A DNA stretch of 64,000 nt from Heterohyrax brucei. Its lineage: Eukaryota > Chordata > Mammalia > Hyracoidea > Procaviidae. Of this stretch, positions 44,332 to 54,740 are shown one piece after another. Position 1 is the stretch's first letter. Every line of letters starts with the position of its first letter. A program made the translations under genes and the position numbers. A model generated the notes under the pieces. That model saw only the letters and a program-made list of their open reading frames with translations. It made no database searches and was not told where the DNA came from. The stretch spans positions 7,865,501 through 7,929,500 of the forward strand of contig CM053143.1 of the NCBI GenBank assembly GCA_028571685.1, in the 5' to 3' direction.

Positions 44332-45589
44332 AGCTATTAATATTAATTATAAAGTTGGGCCTTGAACCAAGCTAAGATCTGATCACTGCCAGTCTACCAT
44401 ATTGTCCGGGCTGTTTGTATTTTGCTTTGATTTTGAGATTTTCAAAGAAACTACAGAAAACTACAGAGTCATACAAAAACCATGTATCCACTTTCCAGAA
44501 TTTTTTTTTTTTTTTTTCACCCATAAAAGCAAGAGAAGCAAGACAAAACAAGCACAAAGTTATTCCAAATTGTAGCCTACGTCGAAACGAATGTCTTTGG
44601 CCCTGGAACCATTTAGCACTTCAGATGGACAACTGGAAACTGTTAATAAGGAAGAGACTGGGGAAGAGCAGACTCCACTCTGAGGAGCTACCTGAGTCAC
44701 ATTCAGGTAAGCAAGAGCCCAGCAAACTGCCCACGAGGCTGGGGCCAGGAGATAATGTAATGAGGGAGGCAGCAGGCGACTGCAAGGCCTGGCTCAAGGA
44801 AAGAGCAGCTGCTGCAGCAGCTACACAGGGCCTGACAATACTGGCCTGCAGGGAGTGCTGCCAGATCTTCCACCACTTCCAGAGAACCGGGTCCAGATTT
44901 TATATGAAATCTCCTCATTTTTAAATGCTGGCTACCAAATCAAGAATTTTGTTTTTGAAAAAACGAAGTGCAGGATAAACATCCCAGCAGGCTGGAGAAA
45001 CCCACTTACGATCCTTCAGAGGACAAGAGCATCCCTGGGCCAGAGTCTAAGACTACAAGCAACCTTCAGTTACTGACCAACAGCTTAGGGTAAGCAGTAA
45101 GCTTTTCTCCACTGAGGCACTGCTAGACAGAACTCTGGCCTTTTACTGACTTCCGTTTTCAGATTCTTAATTCCACATGTAGGAATTTAAACCAAGCCCT
45201 ATTTGGGTTTTTGTTTTCATTCAGCATTAGAACAGATGATATAAGCCCTGTTCAGAGTATCATAAGGAAAGATAGCTGTATCTGAAATACTGACAGGTCT
45301 CTGAATGGTGTTGTCCTTATGTCCTTGGATTCAGTGGCATATGCCTCTGGTGTTTCATAGAGTATTGGGAAAAACATTCAAATCAAATCTGAGTTCTCTG
45401 GAAAACCATTCCAGTTCACTAAGCTGCAAATGTTATTAAATGCCCTTGAGACATTTTTCCACCTACTGCTGTATGCTGTCTGCTGGCTGCTCGGCAAATC
45501 TAACAAGCTGATTCAGGCCTTTCTTGTAAGGAAGCCAGTGCCACTGGTGAATGAAGGAGAAGGTGGCAGTAACTTACTAATTGTATAAC
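44332..45589. other. Unassigned block with a G/C-richer core
   Basis: 44400-44500 resembles an old L1 end. 44640-45080 is G/C-richer with a CAG/GCTGCT run and an open frame (44415-44924), but it has no splice-bounded exon and no protein family I recognise. The T run at 44504-44518 lies inside that frame. Possibly a decayed transposon. Confidence 0.4.
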
Positions 45590-46049
45590 TGTCAAGGACT
45601 GAATTGTGTCCCCCAGAGAATGTGTAGTAATTTGGCTAGACCATGATTCCTGGTATGGTTCCTACATGCTGTAAATCCTTCCTCTATTATGTTAACGAGG
45701 GAGGATGGGCAGCAGTTGTGTTGGTGGGTAGCACTTAACCTGCAAGATTTACTGTGCCTTGAGGCAATCTTTTGGGATATAAAGGAAAGGGAAGCAAGCA
45801 TAGAGCTGGGGGCCTTGTACCATCAAGAAAAAAGCTGCACCAGGAGCAGAGTAATCCTTTGGAAAGGACCCAGGGTCCCCGTGCCTCAGAAGCTCTCAGT
45901 CCAGGGGAAGACTGATGACAAAGACTTTCCTCTGGAGCCCACCAAGAAAGACTTCCCCTGGAGCTGATTCCATGAATTTGGACTTGTAGTTTACTGGACT
46001 GTGACACTTGTGGTCTTTCTGTTACAGCGGCACTAGATTGACTAAGACA
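45590..46049 (+). mobile_element. Solo MaLR/ERVL-type LTR
   Basis: 460 bases from TGTCAAGGACTGAATTGTGT to TTGACTAAGACA, in the family of 9764-10219. The 5-base flanks are ataac and gtaac (4 of 5), consistent with an old 5-base target duplication. No internal region. Confidence 0.82.
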
Positions 46050-46284
46050 GTAACTAATTAAGCTGAATCACAACAACACCACATAAATGGCCGAAGACAT
46101 ACCTGAAACATCAGATTTAAAACAGCTTTTGAACTGCTGCTTCCTTCTGCAGATCTTGGCAAGCGGCACTGGGCATCAAAAAGGATGATACCAAGGCAGA
46201 AAGACTTCCTCAGTCTTTGGTCTATTTGAGACTGGGTACAATTAAATTCTAGGCTCAGAGCACTGCAAGAGTTACAAGCAGGGA

Positions 46285-46600
46285 CTGAGAAACTTTCTGT
46301 AAAAGGGGCCAAACTATATTTTAGACTTTATGGAATACATAGTTTCTATTACAACTACTCAACTATGTAGCCATAGATGATTTGCAAATGAATGAACATT
46401 GTTGTAGTCCAGAAAAAATATACGAAAACCCAGTGCCATCGAGTTGATTCCAATTTGTAGTGACCCTATAGGGACACTGAAATATGAATTTCATATTCAT
46501 GCTACAAAATATTTTTCTTTTGATTCTTTTCTTCACCATCCATTCTTAGCTTAAAAATGATCACCTGGCCAGATTTAGCCTGCAGTATACAGTAATGGCC
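46285..46600 (+). mobile_element. Ancient mammalian DNA-transposon-like repeat
   Basis: 'tttctgtaaaaggggccaaa', 'attttagactttatggaata', 'actactcaactatgtagcca', and after a SINE fragment 'cacctggccagatttagcct'. This order is familiar from a common ancient mammalian repeat whose name I cannot give with certainty. Confidence 0.55.
46427..46472 (-). mobile_element. Very short AfroSINE tail insertion
   Basis: 'acccagtgccatcgagttga' and 'ttccaatttgtagtgaccct'; about 45 bases interrupting the surrounding ancient repeat. Confidence 0.75.
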
Positions 46601-46639
46601 AAAACAAGTACAAACAGCATCTTCTGGTCAATTTCCACA

Positions 46640-46766
46640 AATCGGCTGTACTATGCACTTAATTGGCTTAGTTCATTTAATTCTGATAACAACCCTATGA
46701 GATATTCTAATCTCTATTTTCAGCATGAGAATGGTGGTAAAGAACAGTCAACTAAATTATCTCTAA
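46640..46766 (-). mobile_element. MIR fragment
   Basis: 'cttagttcatttaattctga' and 'taacaaccctatgagatatt', followed by 'ctctattttcagcatgagaa'. Confidence 0.72.
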
Positions 46767-46767
46767 G

Positions 46768-46850
46768 TCTATAGGCGCAGTCTACTTAGTCTTGTAAGAT
46801 CACTATGAATCAGAATTGACTGACAGCAATGGCTTTGGGTTTGGGTGATA
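46768..46850 (+). mobile_element. AfroSINE 3' fragment
   Basis: 'gtctataggcgcagtctact' to 'cagcaatggctttgggtttg'; the head is missing. Confidence 0.8.
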
Positions 46851-48829
46851 TAGCCAGTAAACAAAGCAGCCAGAATTTGAATCCAAGCAGGTTGGTTCTG
46901 GCCCCCTGCTACATGCCGAGGGTCATATACACACACAGGAAGGAGTTCTCAGTCCTGGTTGGTCTTTGAGACCTGACTCTGAGACACCAAATCACAGCAC
47001 CTGGATACCCCTATTATACTAAGTCAAAGTATATTACAATCTCTAGGTAAAAATCAAAACAAGAAACTCACAGTGCTTCTGAAGTATGGTTGAGACCTAC
47101 AGTATGTTTAGCCATCTGCTTGTGGTATCAAATAGTATAGCTCACAGTCCTATTACATAAAGAGCCTATTTATCTAGAATGTAGAACGCTCTACTGTTTG
47201 GATCTGATGTTTAGTTTATGTTCAGAGCCACAGGCAACTTTTTTAAAGGTATCAAATTACCCACAAGAAGCTAAATTCAGATGATGGCCAGAGTCTTCTT
47301 ACCAAAGCTACATCTGTTCAACCCCCCTGAGACACCGGGTGAGGGTAAGCTAAAACTGAGATAAAATTGAATGCCTAAACCAGCAGGAACTGGGAAGACA
47401 AGCAGAAAAGGCAATACAAGTCAAAGAGAATTTTAAATAATGCATTTAAACAGAATAGGTATAAAAAAACCAACCTGATTTCTGGCAACGCATTCATTTG
47501 CATACCTACAATAGGTCCCAGAGGTCAGAATCCCCCTTATAGATTTAACTCAGTAGGACCCACAAGAGAAGGCCATCAGCTTAAGAGAATGGGCTTTTAC
47601 CTCTGAACACAATACAAAAGGCAACCAGGACATGTATAGGAAAATCTCTTGAGCTCCACAGAGCCCAGCCTGGTACCTGATGCCTTGTAGAATTCCAGCC
47701 TAGGTATAGAACAATCTTGTCTCAATGAACTGCCCAAAGGAACAGACCTTAACCAGTGAAGATGCCTATTAGTGCAACAGACCATCTGAACTCATTTAAA
47801 TCCTATGGCTACCTGCCTCCAGTTAAGTCCTCTCAGACCAGATCCACTCTACGACTATGATTGTACTCTACCACAGAACTCCTGCCTCCTTCCATTCTTC
47901 TTTGATGGCCAATGCTGATAGGCTTGTCTGTCTCTGCTGACACTAACCAATCTTTTCTACCTCTCTCCCACTTACATTTTTCTGATTGCATAAAGTCAAT
48001 CCCGGCTCTGTGACCAGGAACAATCTAACATTTTCACTCCCTTGTGTAGGTTTGACGCTTGTTGCTAATCAAGCACCGAAGAAGCCTGGAGCTATCAACA
48101 AACAACATGGAAAATAACTACTTATCTGAAGGGTAGACAAAATCCATGTATGATGGGCTGAGGCCCATATAAAGAACGTCTATAGACACCAGCAAGAAAT
48201 TTCAACACTGGAACCATTGAATAAAAATGACAATTCAAACCTCTAAAAACCAGGACAAATCTACTACAGCTACATATTTTTTTACTTGCTAGGAGGTTAA
48301 CTCAGTTGGGTAAGTAACTCTGTTGTCTTGTTTTAATTATTAGAGGGGTAACAGGTGATTTTAGCAGAGTGGGAAAAAAAAAGTTACCAACATTTGATCT
48401 TAAGTTCTGAAAACACTAGGATCCCATTGCCTGAAGTATGTTCAAGATGTAATTTTCTATAAGCTAAAGTACAAAACCAAGGACAAACATAATAGCTACA
48501 GTTAATAGCTGTTGCATTAATGAGAGAAAATGGAAAATAGGGCAATATTTTAGTGATGACAATGTATGAACACCATTAGTGATACCAGAAAAAAAGAGAG
48601 TGGCAAAATATTTTTAAGTGTGGTCCAAAGAAAATCTTCCAGTAAAAAAACTGCATTGCTGTTGAATAGTCCACCATATAAACAATATGTGATTATCTCG
48701 GATCATGTGAAATGTTACTTCTTCTAAAGGATCTAAAAAACTACAAGACATAACCACATATACTCTCATAAATACTAAGAATTTGATAAACATCTGGTGT
48801 TTTTATTGGTTTGGTGTATTTCCTTTGCC
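46851..48829. other. Unassigned intron sequence
   Basis: About 2 kb, the longest block here without a recognised element. No splice-bounded conserved frame seen. Probably decayed LINE and unique sequence. Confidence 0.4.
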
Positions 48830-48931
48830 TTAATTTTCAAGTATACAATTTTTAAAGACAAATTGTTTTATTCTCATTTGTATTAAGTATCCAATTCAGT
48901 GATTATTAGTCAATTTATAGAGTTATGCAAC

Positions 48932-49052
48932 TGTGGTGGTCAGGATTATGTCAACTTAGCCAAGCCTTGGCTACTCCATATTTGGCTGCTGTATTAAGTG
49001 GCAAGGCGGGGTTTGTGGTGGCTCCCCACCCCTTGGCTCTCATCTCCTGCTC
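48932..49052 (+). mobile_element. 5' LTR fragment of the ERVL-type provirus
   Basis: Begins TGTGGTGGTCAGGATTATGT, as does the 3' LTR, but is cut after about 120 bases ('catctcctgctcacc'). Relative to the 3' LTR it has nine extra bases, giving the small palindrome agccaagccttggct, and a handful of substitutions. Confidence 0.9.
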
Positions 49053-49053
49053 A

Positions 49054-49661
49054 CCAAGGCTGACTTGGCTACAGCCACTGCTGAGTGCCCAATCTGCCAG
49101 CAGCAGAGACAAACACTGAGTCCTCGATATGGCACTGTTCCTCGAGGTGATCAGCCGGCAAGCTGGTGGCAAGTTGATTATATTGGACCGCTTCCACCAT
49201 GGAAAGGAAAGCGTTTTGTCCTTACTAGGACAGATATTTACTCTGGATATGGATCTGCCTACCCGACACGACATGCTTCTGCCAAAACTACCATCTGTGG
49301 ACTTACAGAATGCCTCATCCACCATCATGGAATCCCACACAGCATTGCCTCTGATCAAGGGACTCACTTCACAGCAAATGAAGTGCAGCAGTGGGCCCAT
49401 GCTCATGAAATTCACTGGTCTTACCATGTTCCCCACGAAGCAGCTGGCTTGACAGAACAATGGAATGGTCTCCTGAGGACACAATTATGCTGCCAGCTAG
49501 GTGGCACTACCTTGCAGGGTTGGGGAAGTGTTCTCCAGGAGGCTGTGTATGCTCTAAACCAGCGTTCAATATACGGTGCTGTTTCTCCTATTGCCAGGAT
49601 TCACGGGTCCAGGAATCAAGGGGTGGAAACGGGAGTTGGCACCACTCACTGCTACCCTTAG
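49054..49661 (+). pseudogene. ERVL integrase remnant
   Basis: Integrase joins retroviral DNA to the host chromosome. The frame holds the second half of the N-terminal zinc-binding motif (CPIC), the start of the core (WWQVDYIG, first Asp), the second Asp in SDQGTHF, and the third acidic residue in LTEQWNG. Only 33 residues separate the second Asp and the Glu, where 35 are usual, which suggests a two-residue deletion. The N-terminal His pair is lost in the large deletion, and the frame runs out at 49661 before the C-terminal part ends. Inactive. Confidence 0.93.
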
Positions 49662-49711
49662 TGACCCACTTGCAAGATTTTTGCTTCCTGTCCCATGACC
49701 TTATGCTCTGC

Positions 49712-50011
49712 AGGGTTAAATGTCTTAATTCCAAAGGAAGGAATGCTGTCACCTGGAGACACATCAACGATTCCACTGAACTGGAAGCTAAAATTGCCAC
49801 CAGGCCATTTTGGGCTCCTTGTACCTCTGGATTAACAGACAAAGAAGGGAGTTATAATACTGGCCGGTATGATTGATCCTGACTATGAAGATGAAATTGG
49901 ATTGACATTACATAACGGAAGTAAAGAAGAGTGTGTTTGGAATGCAGGAGATCCCTTACGACGCCTCCTAGTACTACCATGTCCTGTGATTAAGGTCAAC
50001 GGACAACTATA
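49712..50011 (+). pseudogene. ERVL dUTPase-like remnant
   Basis: Follows integrase in another frame. Recognisable text includes PPGHFGLLVP and GMIDPDYEDEIG, the conserved dUTPase region that binds dUTP and lowers its level during reverse transcription. There is an in-frame stop between these two motifs (codon TAA at about 49840), and another ends the piece near 50011. Too broken to function. Confidence 0.85.
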
Positions 50012-50416
50012 GCAACCCAACTCCAAAATGACCGATAATAGCCCAGACCCTTCAGGAATGAAGGTTTGGGTCACCTCACCAGGCAAGGAACCACGACCAG
50101 CTGAGGTGCTTGCTGAGGGCAAAGGAAATACAGAATGGGTTGTAGAAGAAGACAGTTCTAAATATCAGTTACGGCCACGTGACCAGTTTCAGAAACAAGG
50201 ACTGTAATTGCTATGAGTATTCCTGCTTTGTATATGTGTACTGGATATTTTGTTTACTTATGAAACATAAGATGTAAATGGGCTAATGCATTTTCAGTTG
50301 TACATGTGTTAGCTATATCATGTTAGACATAAGTATAACTTTGTAACCGTACTCCTTCAGAGACTGTGGATGGTAAGGTGAGATGTGCGCAGATGCCAAG
50401 TTGACAAGGGGTGGAC

Positions 50417-51040
50417 TGTGGTGGTCAGGATTATGTCAACTTGGCTACTCCATATTTGGCTGCTGTATTAAGTGGCAGGGCAGGGTTTGTAGTGGCTCCC
50501 TGTCCCTTGGCTCTCATCTCCCGACCTTCACTATGGCTGCTGGTCGCTCACGAAGCCAGGAGCTCCTGCTCTCTTCTTCCAGCACCTGGTTCCGGGAGTT
50601 GAACTAGCAGCTGTTGGACTCATCGGTCCTTACAGTCGGCACTTGAGAGTCTTGCTCCCTGACCTGCTGATCCTCGGTTCACCAGCCTCTGCCACTCGTG
50701 CTCCCTGACCTGCCGATCCTGGGTTCGCCAGCCTCTGCCGCTCCTGCTCCCTGACCTGCCGATCCTGCGTTTGCCAGCCTCTGTTGCTTCGTCTCACCAC
50801 CAGCTTGGGATCCACTGACCTACACAACTGGTGATCTAGAATTCTGGTCTCTGACCCGCTGACTTCGGGTTCCTCAGCTTCCATGGCCACGTGAGGCTTG
50901 TGCCAGAACTTGGAACATTCAGCTTCTGTGATTACGTGAGCTGTTTCCTATATCTGTATCTATTTATCTATATTATAAATCTTTCCTTGTACCTACACGT
51001 GTTACTGGTTTTGCTTACCTAGAAAACCCAGCCTAAGACA
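50417..51040 (+). mobile_element. 3' LTR of the ERVL-type provirus
   Basis: 624 bases from TGTGGTGGTCAGGATTATGT to 'cccagcctaagaca', preceded by a purine-rich tract (acaaggggtgga) that would have primed plus-strand synthesis. It carries an internal tandem repeat at 50663-50797 and an AT-rich 3' part ('tctatattataaatctttcc'). Confidence 0.92.
50663..50797 (+). repeat. 46-bp tandem repeat, about three copies, inside the LTR
   Basis: Units start at 50663, 50709 and 50755 and share 'cctgc-gatcct--gtt--cc' and 'agcctctg' blocks. The third is incomplete. A partial unit 'cttgctccctga' precedes the first. Confidence 0.92.
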
Positions 51041-51220
51041 GCAACCATCACCACAATCTAATTACAGAACATTTTTGTAATTCCAAAAAGAATCCATATG
51101 CCTATTTACAGTCAATCACTGTTTCCATGCCTCCCACCCCCCAATTTATTTGCTTTCTGTCTTTTCAGATTTGCCTTTTGATATTCTACGTAATCTTCTC
51201 CTGTTGATTTCCTTCACTTA

Positions 51221-51388
51221 AAAACCAAAACCAAACCCAAACACACTGCTATCAAGTTGACTCAGACTCACACTGACCCTGTGGGACAGAGCAGAATTGT
51301 CCCACAGAGTTTTCAGAGTGCCTGGTGGATCTGAACTGCTGATCTTTTGGTTAGCAGCCACAGCACTTAACAACTATGCCACCAGGAA
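51221..51388 (-). mobile_element. AfroSINE with perfect target duplication
   Basis: Bounded by ttccttcactta at 51209-51220 and 51389-51400. It was inserted into the old L1M. Confidence 0.95.
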
Positions 51389-51421
51389 TTCCTTCACTTA
51401 GCATAATGCTTTTTGAGGTCT

Positions 51422-51478
51422 GTCCATGAGTCGGATCTGACTCTATGGGCACTTGGCTGGCTGGCCGGCCGGCCATGT
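51422..51478 (+). mobile_element. SINE tail scrap followed by GGCC-rich tandem
   Basis: 'catgagtcggatctgactct' resembles a SINE tail and is followed by 'ggctggctggccggccggcc', a short GGCT/GGCC repeat. Confidence 0.55.
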
Positions 51479-51650
51479 TGTAGCACACATCACTAGTTTA
51501 TTCCTTTTCATTGGTGAATCACATTCATTCACTAATTCACGGACATGTATATTCTACTTCTTTTTGTTATCATAAATAATACTTCTCTGGATATTTGCAT
51601 ATGAATTTTATGTAGGTGTGTATTTTCATTACTCTTGAGTGGAGTTACTA

Positions 51651-51895
51651 GATTCTGGTAGCACAATGGCTAAGCACTCAGCTGATAAGCCAAAGGGTTG
51701 GTGGCTCCAATCCACCAGCTACTCCATGGGAGAAAAGACTGGGTGATCTGCTCCCTAAAACCATAAACAGATGTTCTCTGTTCTATAGGGTCACCAGGAG
51801 TTAGACCAGTCTGTGTGGAACAAAACAACAACAAAATGGTAAGGTTAAAACCAGGTCATCATGAGTTGGAATCAACTCAACAGTGATGAACTTTT
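51651..51895 (+). mobile_element. AfroSINE, long form, followed by a second tail
   Basis: 'gattctggtagcacaatggc' to 'gttagaccagtctgtg', then 'aacaaaacaacaacaaaatgg' and an extra SINE tail 'catgagttggaatcaactca' (51855-51880). Confidence 0.8.
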
Positions 51896-51928
51896 TGGGG
51901 GAGCCCGGGGATGGGCTATGGTAAGGCT

Positions 51929-52135
51929 GGAGGCCCTGGGTGGTGCAAATGGTTGAGTGCTAGGCTACTAATCGAAAGACTGACAGTCTGAATTGATCTG
52001 CAGGTTTTCAAAGAAAAACTTGGAGATCTACTTCTGAAAGATCATAGCCACTGGAAATCCCACTGCGTGGCTCTATTTTGCTCCACAAAAGGTTGAATGA
52101 GTTGGAAATGACTTGATGGCAATTGGGTTTCTTTT
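51929..52135 (+). mobile_element. AfroSINE, long form
   Basis: 'ggccctgggtggtgcaaatg' to 'tgacttgatggcaattgggt', followed by T-rich sequence. Confidence 0.88.
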
Positions 52136-52151
52136 TTCTGATGTGTACAGT

Positions 52152-52316
52152 TAACTCACTGAAGTCACTGCCACTGTCAACTCTGACCCACGGCAGCCCT
52201 ATAGGGCACAGCACAACTGTCCTATAGGGTTTCTAAGGAGTAACTGGTACATTCCAACTGCCAACTTTCTGCTTAGTAGCTGAAATTTTTGAACCACTGC
52301 ACTACCAAGGCTCCAA
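52152..52316 (-). mobile_element. AfroSINE, short form
   Basis: 'actcactgaagtcactgcca' to 'gcactaccaaggctcc', tail-to-tail with the preceding copy. Confidence 0.88.
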
Positions 52317-52754
52317 GTTTAGGTTAGGTTTAATTTTTTAAGAAAGTGTTGAAGTATTTCCTCAAACACTTGAAAAAGTCCAAAACAATCTGTGCTATTT
52401 CACACACTTATCAGCAACATTACGAAGGTCCTAGTTTCACCATATCCTTGCTACCATCTGACACTGTCTGTCTTTTTTATTTTGCCATCCTAATGTGTAT
52501 GATGTGATGTCTCATTGTTTTAATTTGTATTTCTTTAACGGGCAATTATGCTGAACATCTTTTCATGAGATTATTACCCATTTATGAATCTCCTTCAGTC
52601 TGCATCTATTCAAACCCTTTCTCTATTTTTAATAGGTTTACCATCTTATAATTGAGTAATAAGCATTCTTTATATATTCTGGATACAAGTCCCCCAAATA
52701 GCATTTTTCAATTTGTACTGAACACTATAAATTCAATGTTCATTTAATAAATTA

Positions 52755-53312
52755 AAATAGGGGTTCTCAACATGTGATCTAGGGTCTCAATTACTGTTTT
52801 AGGAGCTTCAAGCAGTTAAAACGATTTTCAGAATTATTCTAACATGTTGCTTGCCCTTTCACTCGCTTCCATCACTAGTAGACAGTGGGGTTTTCCAGAG
52901 GTTATATTAAGCATTCATGATTATCTGAAGATGCTCCTAAAACAGCCCCTCCCTTTTCCAACTATGTATTCATGTGAAACCGTATTTCTTTGTACACTTC
53001 AACAAAAAATAACATGACACTCCAGCTGTCTTGTTAAACCAGATATTAAATAGTTTTAAAAATGTAAAACAATGCTTAGTGTTGTAACTTTTTTGGAACA
53101 TACAGTTATTTTTCATAAAAATATGTACTTTGTACTACATGTAATGGACTTCAATGTTATTTTAAAAGAAGTTAATATTTTTTAAATGTATGTTTCAATT
53201 TCTAATGTGAAAAATATAAATAAATAAAACTCATATAGACAAAAGCTCTTTGAGATCTTTAACAAGCTTTTGATTGTAAAGGAATCCTACAGTCCAAGGC
53301 TTGAGAACTACT
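52755..53312. mobile_element. Candidate hAT-type nonautonomous DNA transposon
   Basis: The left end 'aggggttctcaacatgtga' and right end 'tccaaggcttgagaactact' form imperfect inverted termini around an AT-rich 550-base body. The flanks do not show a clear 8-base duplication. Family unknown. Confidence 0.5.
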
Positions 53313-53960
53313 GAGGCAGGAGATAACAAGGTGCCTTGTGTCTACAAAGACCACCAGAAAACTCAAGTAAATGATGCCTATAATCAAAAGGAAACTTACT
53401 CATGGAACTTAGACAGAGGTGCAACCATGACGCAAGTGGCACACATCGTAAGGAAAGGGTCTGGGGTCTCAAGGACAGGCTTCTAGTGAATGGTGATGGG
53501 GAGTCTGCTTCTCTTCTAGCGTGCACAAGAAGGGTGTGGGTATGTGTATAGGGGGAACATTTTGTTGATGTAGAAGGACTGACCAGGTGGACTCTAATTA
53601 ATCCCAGGTGTTTAACATCTTTTCTACCTCAGATTCGACAAACGTTTTTGAAAGGCTGTGAGGCCTTTGCTATGTTATGCTGAGGAGAAAAATGAAGAAG
53701 TTAGCATACTAGAAAACACACACAAAGAATATCTAAAAGTGGAACCAAATTGTTTGTTGCTGAAAACGTGTTAACTCCATGCATGATACACGTCACACCT
53801 CACCTTCCCTCTACAATATTATGTTGTCAGTCTCCTGCTTGGTACACTGCCCTCAGAAGACAGCAGCTGAAGGGCTGGAAAGGTAAATCATAAGCCTTTA
53901 TCATTACATGCACCTACCAGTAATTCTCTTCTAAATGTAATGACTAAAACTCAACTCAAG
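53313..53960. other. Unassigned intron sequence
   Basis: About 650 bases, nothing recognised. Confidence 0.4.
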
Positions 53961-54718
53961 CAGTAGCATCCACTGCCATCAGACAGATACCAACTTACAG
54001 TGACCTTACACGAGGTCTAACAATTAAGTCCATGAACGTAATCATTCTAAGTGTTACATACCTTGTTGTTGAGTATCACTATGGTCACCTTCTAAGTACT
54101 CCTCTTGGGAAGCTATGCACCAACACCAGGGCCTGGTCCACCCTTCAGAGCAATTTTGGAACTTTTTCTGGAATGACCACTGGGCACGGTGGCAAGGTTG
54201 CAAGTTCTTGAACTTAATTGTACAGTTGTCTGTGAGGCAATTTTTAGCCAGTAAACAAATAACTGTGTTGGAACACCCTCCCTACTCACCTGATCTGGCT
54301 CCCAATAACTTCTTTCTTTACTCAAAGATAAAAGAAATATTGAAAACATTTTGATGGCATTCAGGACGTCAACGATAATACAATAACAGCTCTGATGGTC
54401 ATTCCAGAAAAAGAGTTCCCAAATTGCTTGGAAGGGTGGACTAGGTGCTGGTATGGATACATAGCTCCCCAAGGGGAGTACTTTCAAGGTGATCACAGTG
54501 ATATATTCAGCAATGTGGTATGTGGCATTTTTTCTAGGATAAGTTTGCGAACCTGTCAGTCTTTGTATGACAAAATAGAATTGTCCCATAGTGTTTCTAA
54601 GGCTGTACACCTTATGGCAGCAGACTGCCGTATCTCTCCTGAGAGGAGCCACTGGGGTTTGTACTGCTGACCTTTCAGTTTGCAGCCAAGAGCTTAACTG
54701 CTGCATGATTAGGGCTGC
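53961..54718 (-). mobile_element. AfroSINE split by a fold-back mariner
   Basis: The tail half lies at 53961-54008 ('ccactgccatcagacagata', 'acagtgacctta') and the head half at 54568-54718 ('caaaatagaattgtcccata' to 'gctgcatgattagggct'). The mariner at 54009-54565 sits exactly between them. Confidence 0.85.
54009..54565 (+). mobile_element. Fold-back mariner element with long inverted repeats
   Basis: 557 bases flanked by TA on both sides (54007-54008, 54566-54567). The left arm ('gagtatcactatggtcacct' to 'actttttctggaatgaccac') and right arm ('gtcattccagaaaaagagtt' to 'cacagtgatatattcagcaa') are imperfect reverse complements. The centre on the plus strand retains the C-terminal mariner transposase text EHPPYSPDLAPNNFFLYSKI, which includes the third catalytic Asp, followed by stops. 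The outer ends read acgaggtctaacaattaagt at the left. Confidence 0.88.
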
Positions 54719-54740
54719 AAACACAGTAGTAGCACTGTAA

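Larger units (their letters stand above)
48932..51040 (+). mobile_element. ERVL-type endogenous retrovirus, internally deleted
   Basis: Two direct LTRs (the left one truncated) surround an integrase remnant and a dUTPase-like remnant. The direct repeat GCAAC flanks the insertion (48927-48931, 51041-51045), the 5-base duplication expected of ERVL. Integrase followed by dUTPase at the end of pol is the order known for ERVL elements, and no envelope-like sequence is seen between pol and the 3' LTR. The leader, gag, protease, reverse transcriptase and RNase H regions are missing. The deletion runs from within the 5' LTR (about 49050) into the start of integrase. It is defective. Confidence 0.93.
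48830..52725 (-). mobile_element. Old L1M LINE, 3' UTR and ORF2 end, heavily interrupted
   Basis: Minus-strand L1M pieces at 48830-48931, 51041-51208, 51401-51650 and 52325-52720 read continuously across the insertions (for example 'aatttatagagttatgcaac' then 'catcaccacaatctaattac', and 'catgttgtagcacacatcac'). They are split by an ERVL-type provirus and several SINEs. It forms the oldest layer of this region. Confidence 0.82.

Noticed and set aside
44415-44924. 169-codon plus-strand open frame with an Ala run
   Set aside because: It crosses a T run and L1-like text and contains no recognisable domain. The Ala run comes from a GCTGCT repeat. No evidence for a gene.
50630-50890. 86-codon minus-strand frame with repeated RQRLANPGS-like text
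   Set aside because: The repetition comes from the 46-bp tandem repeats in the ERVL LTR.
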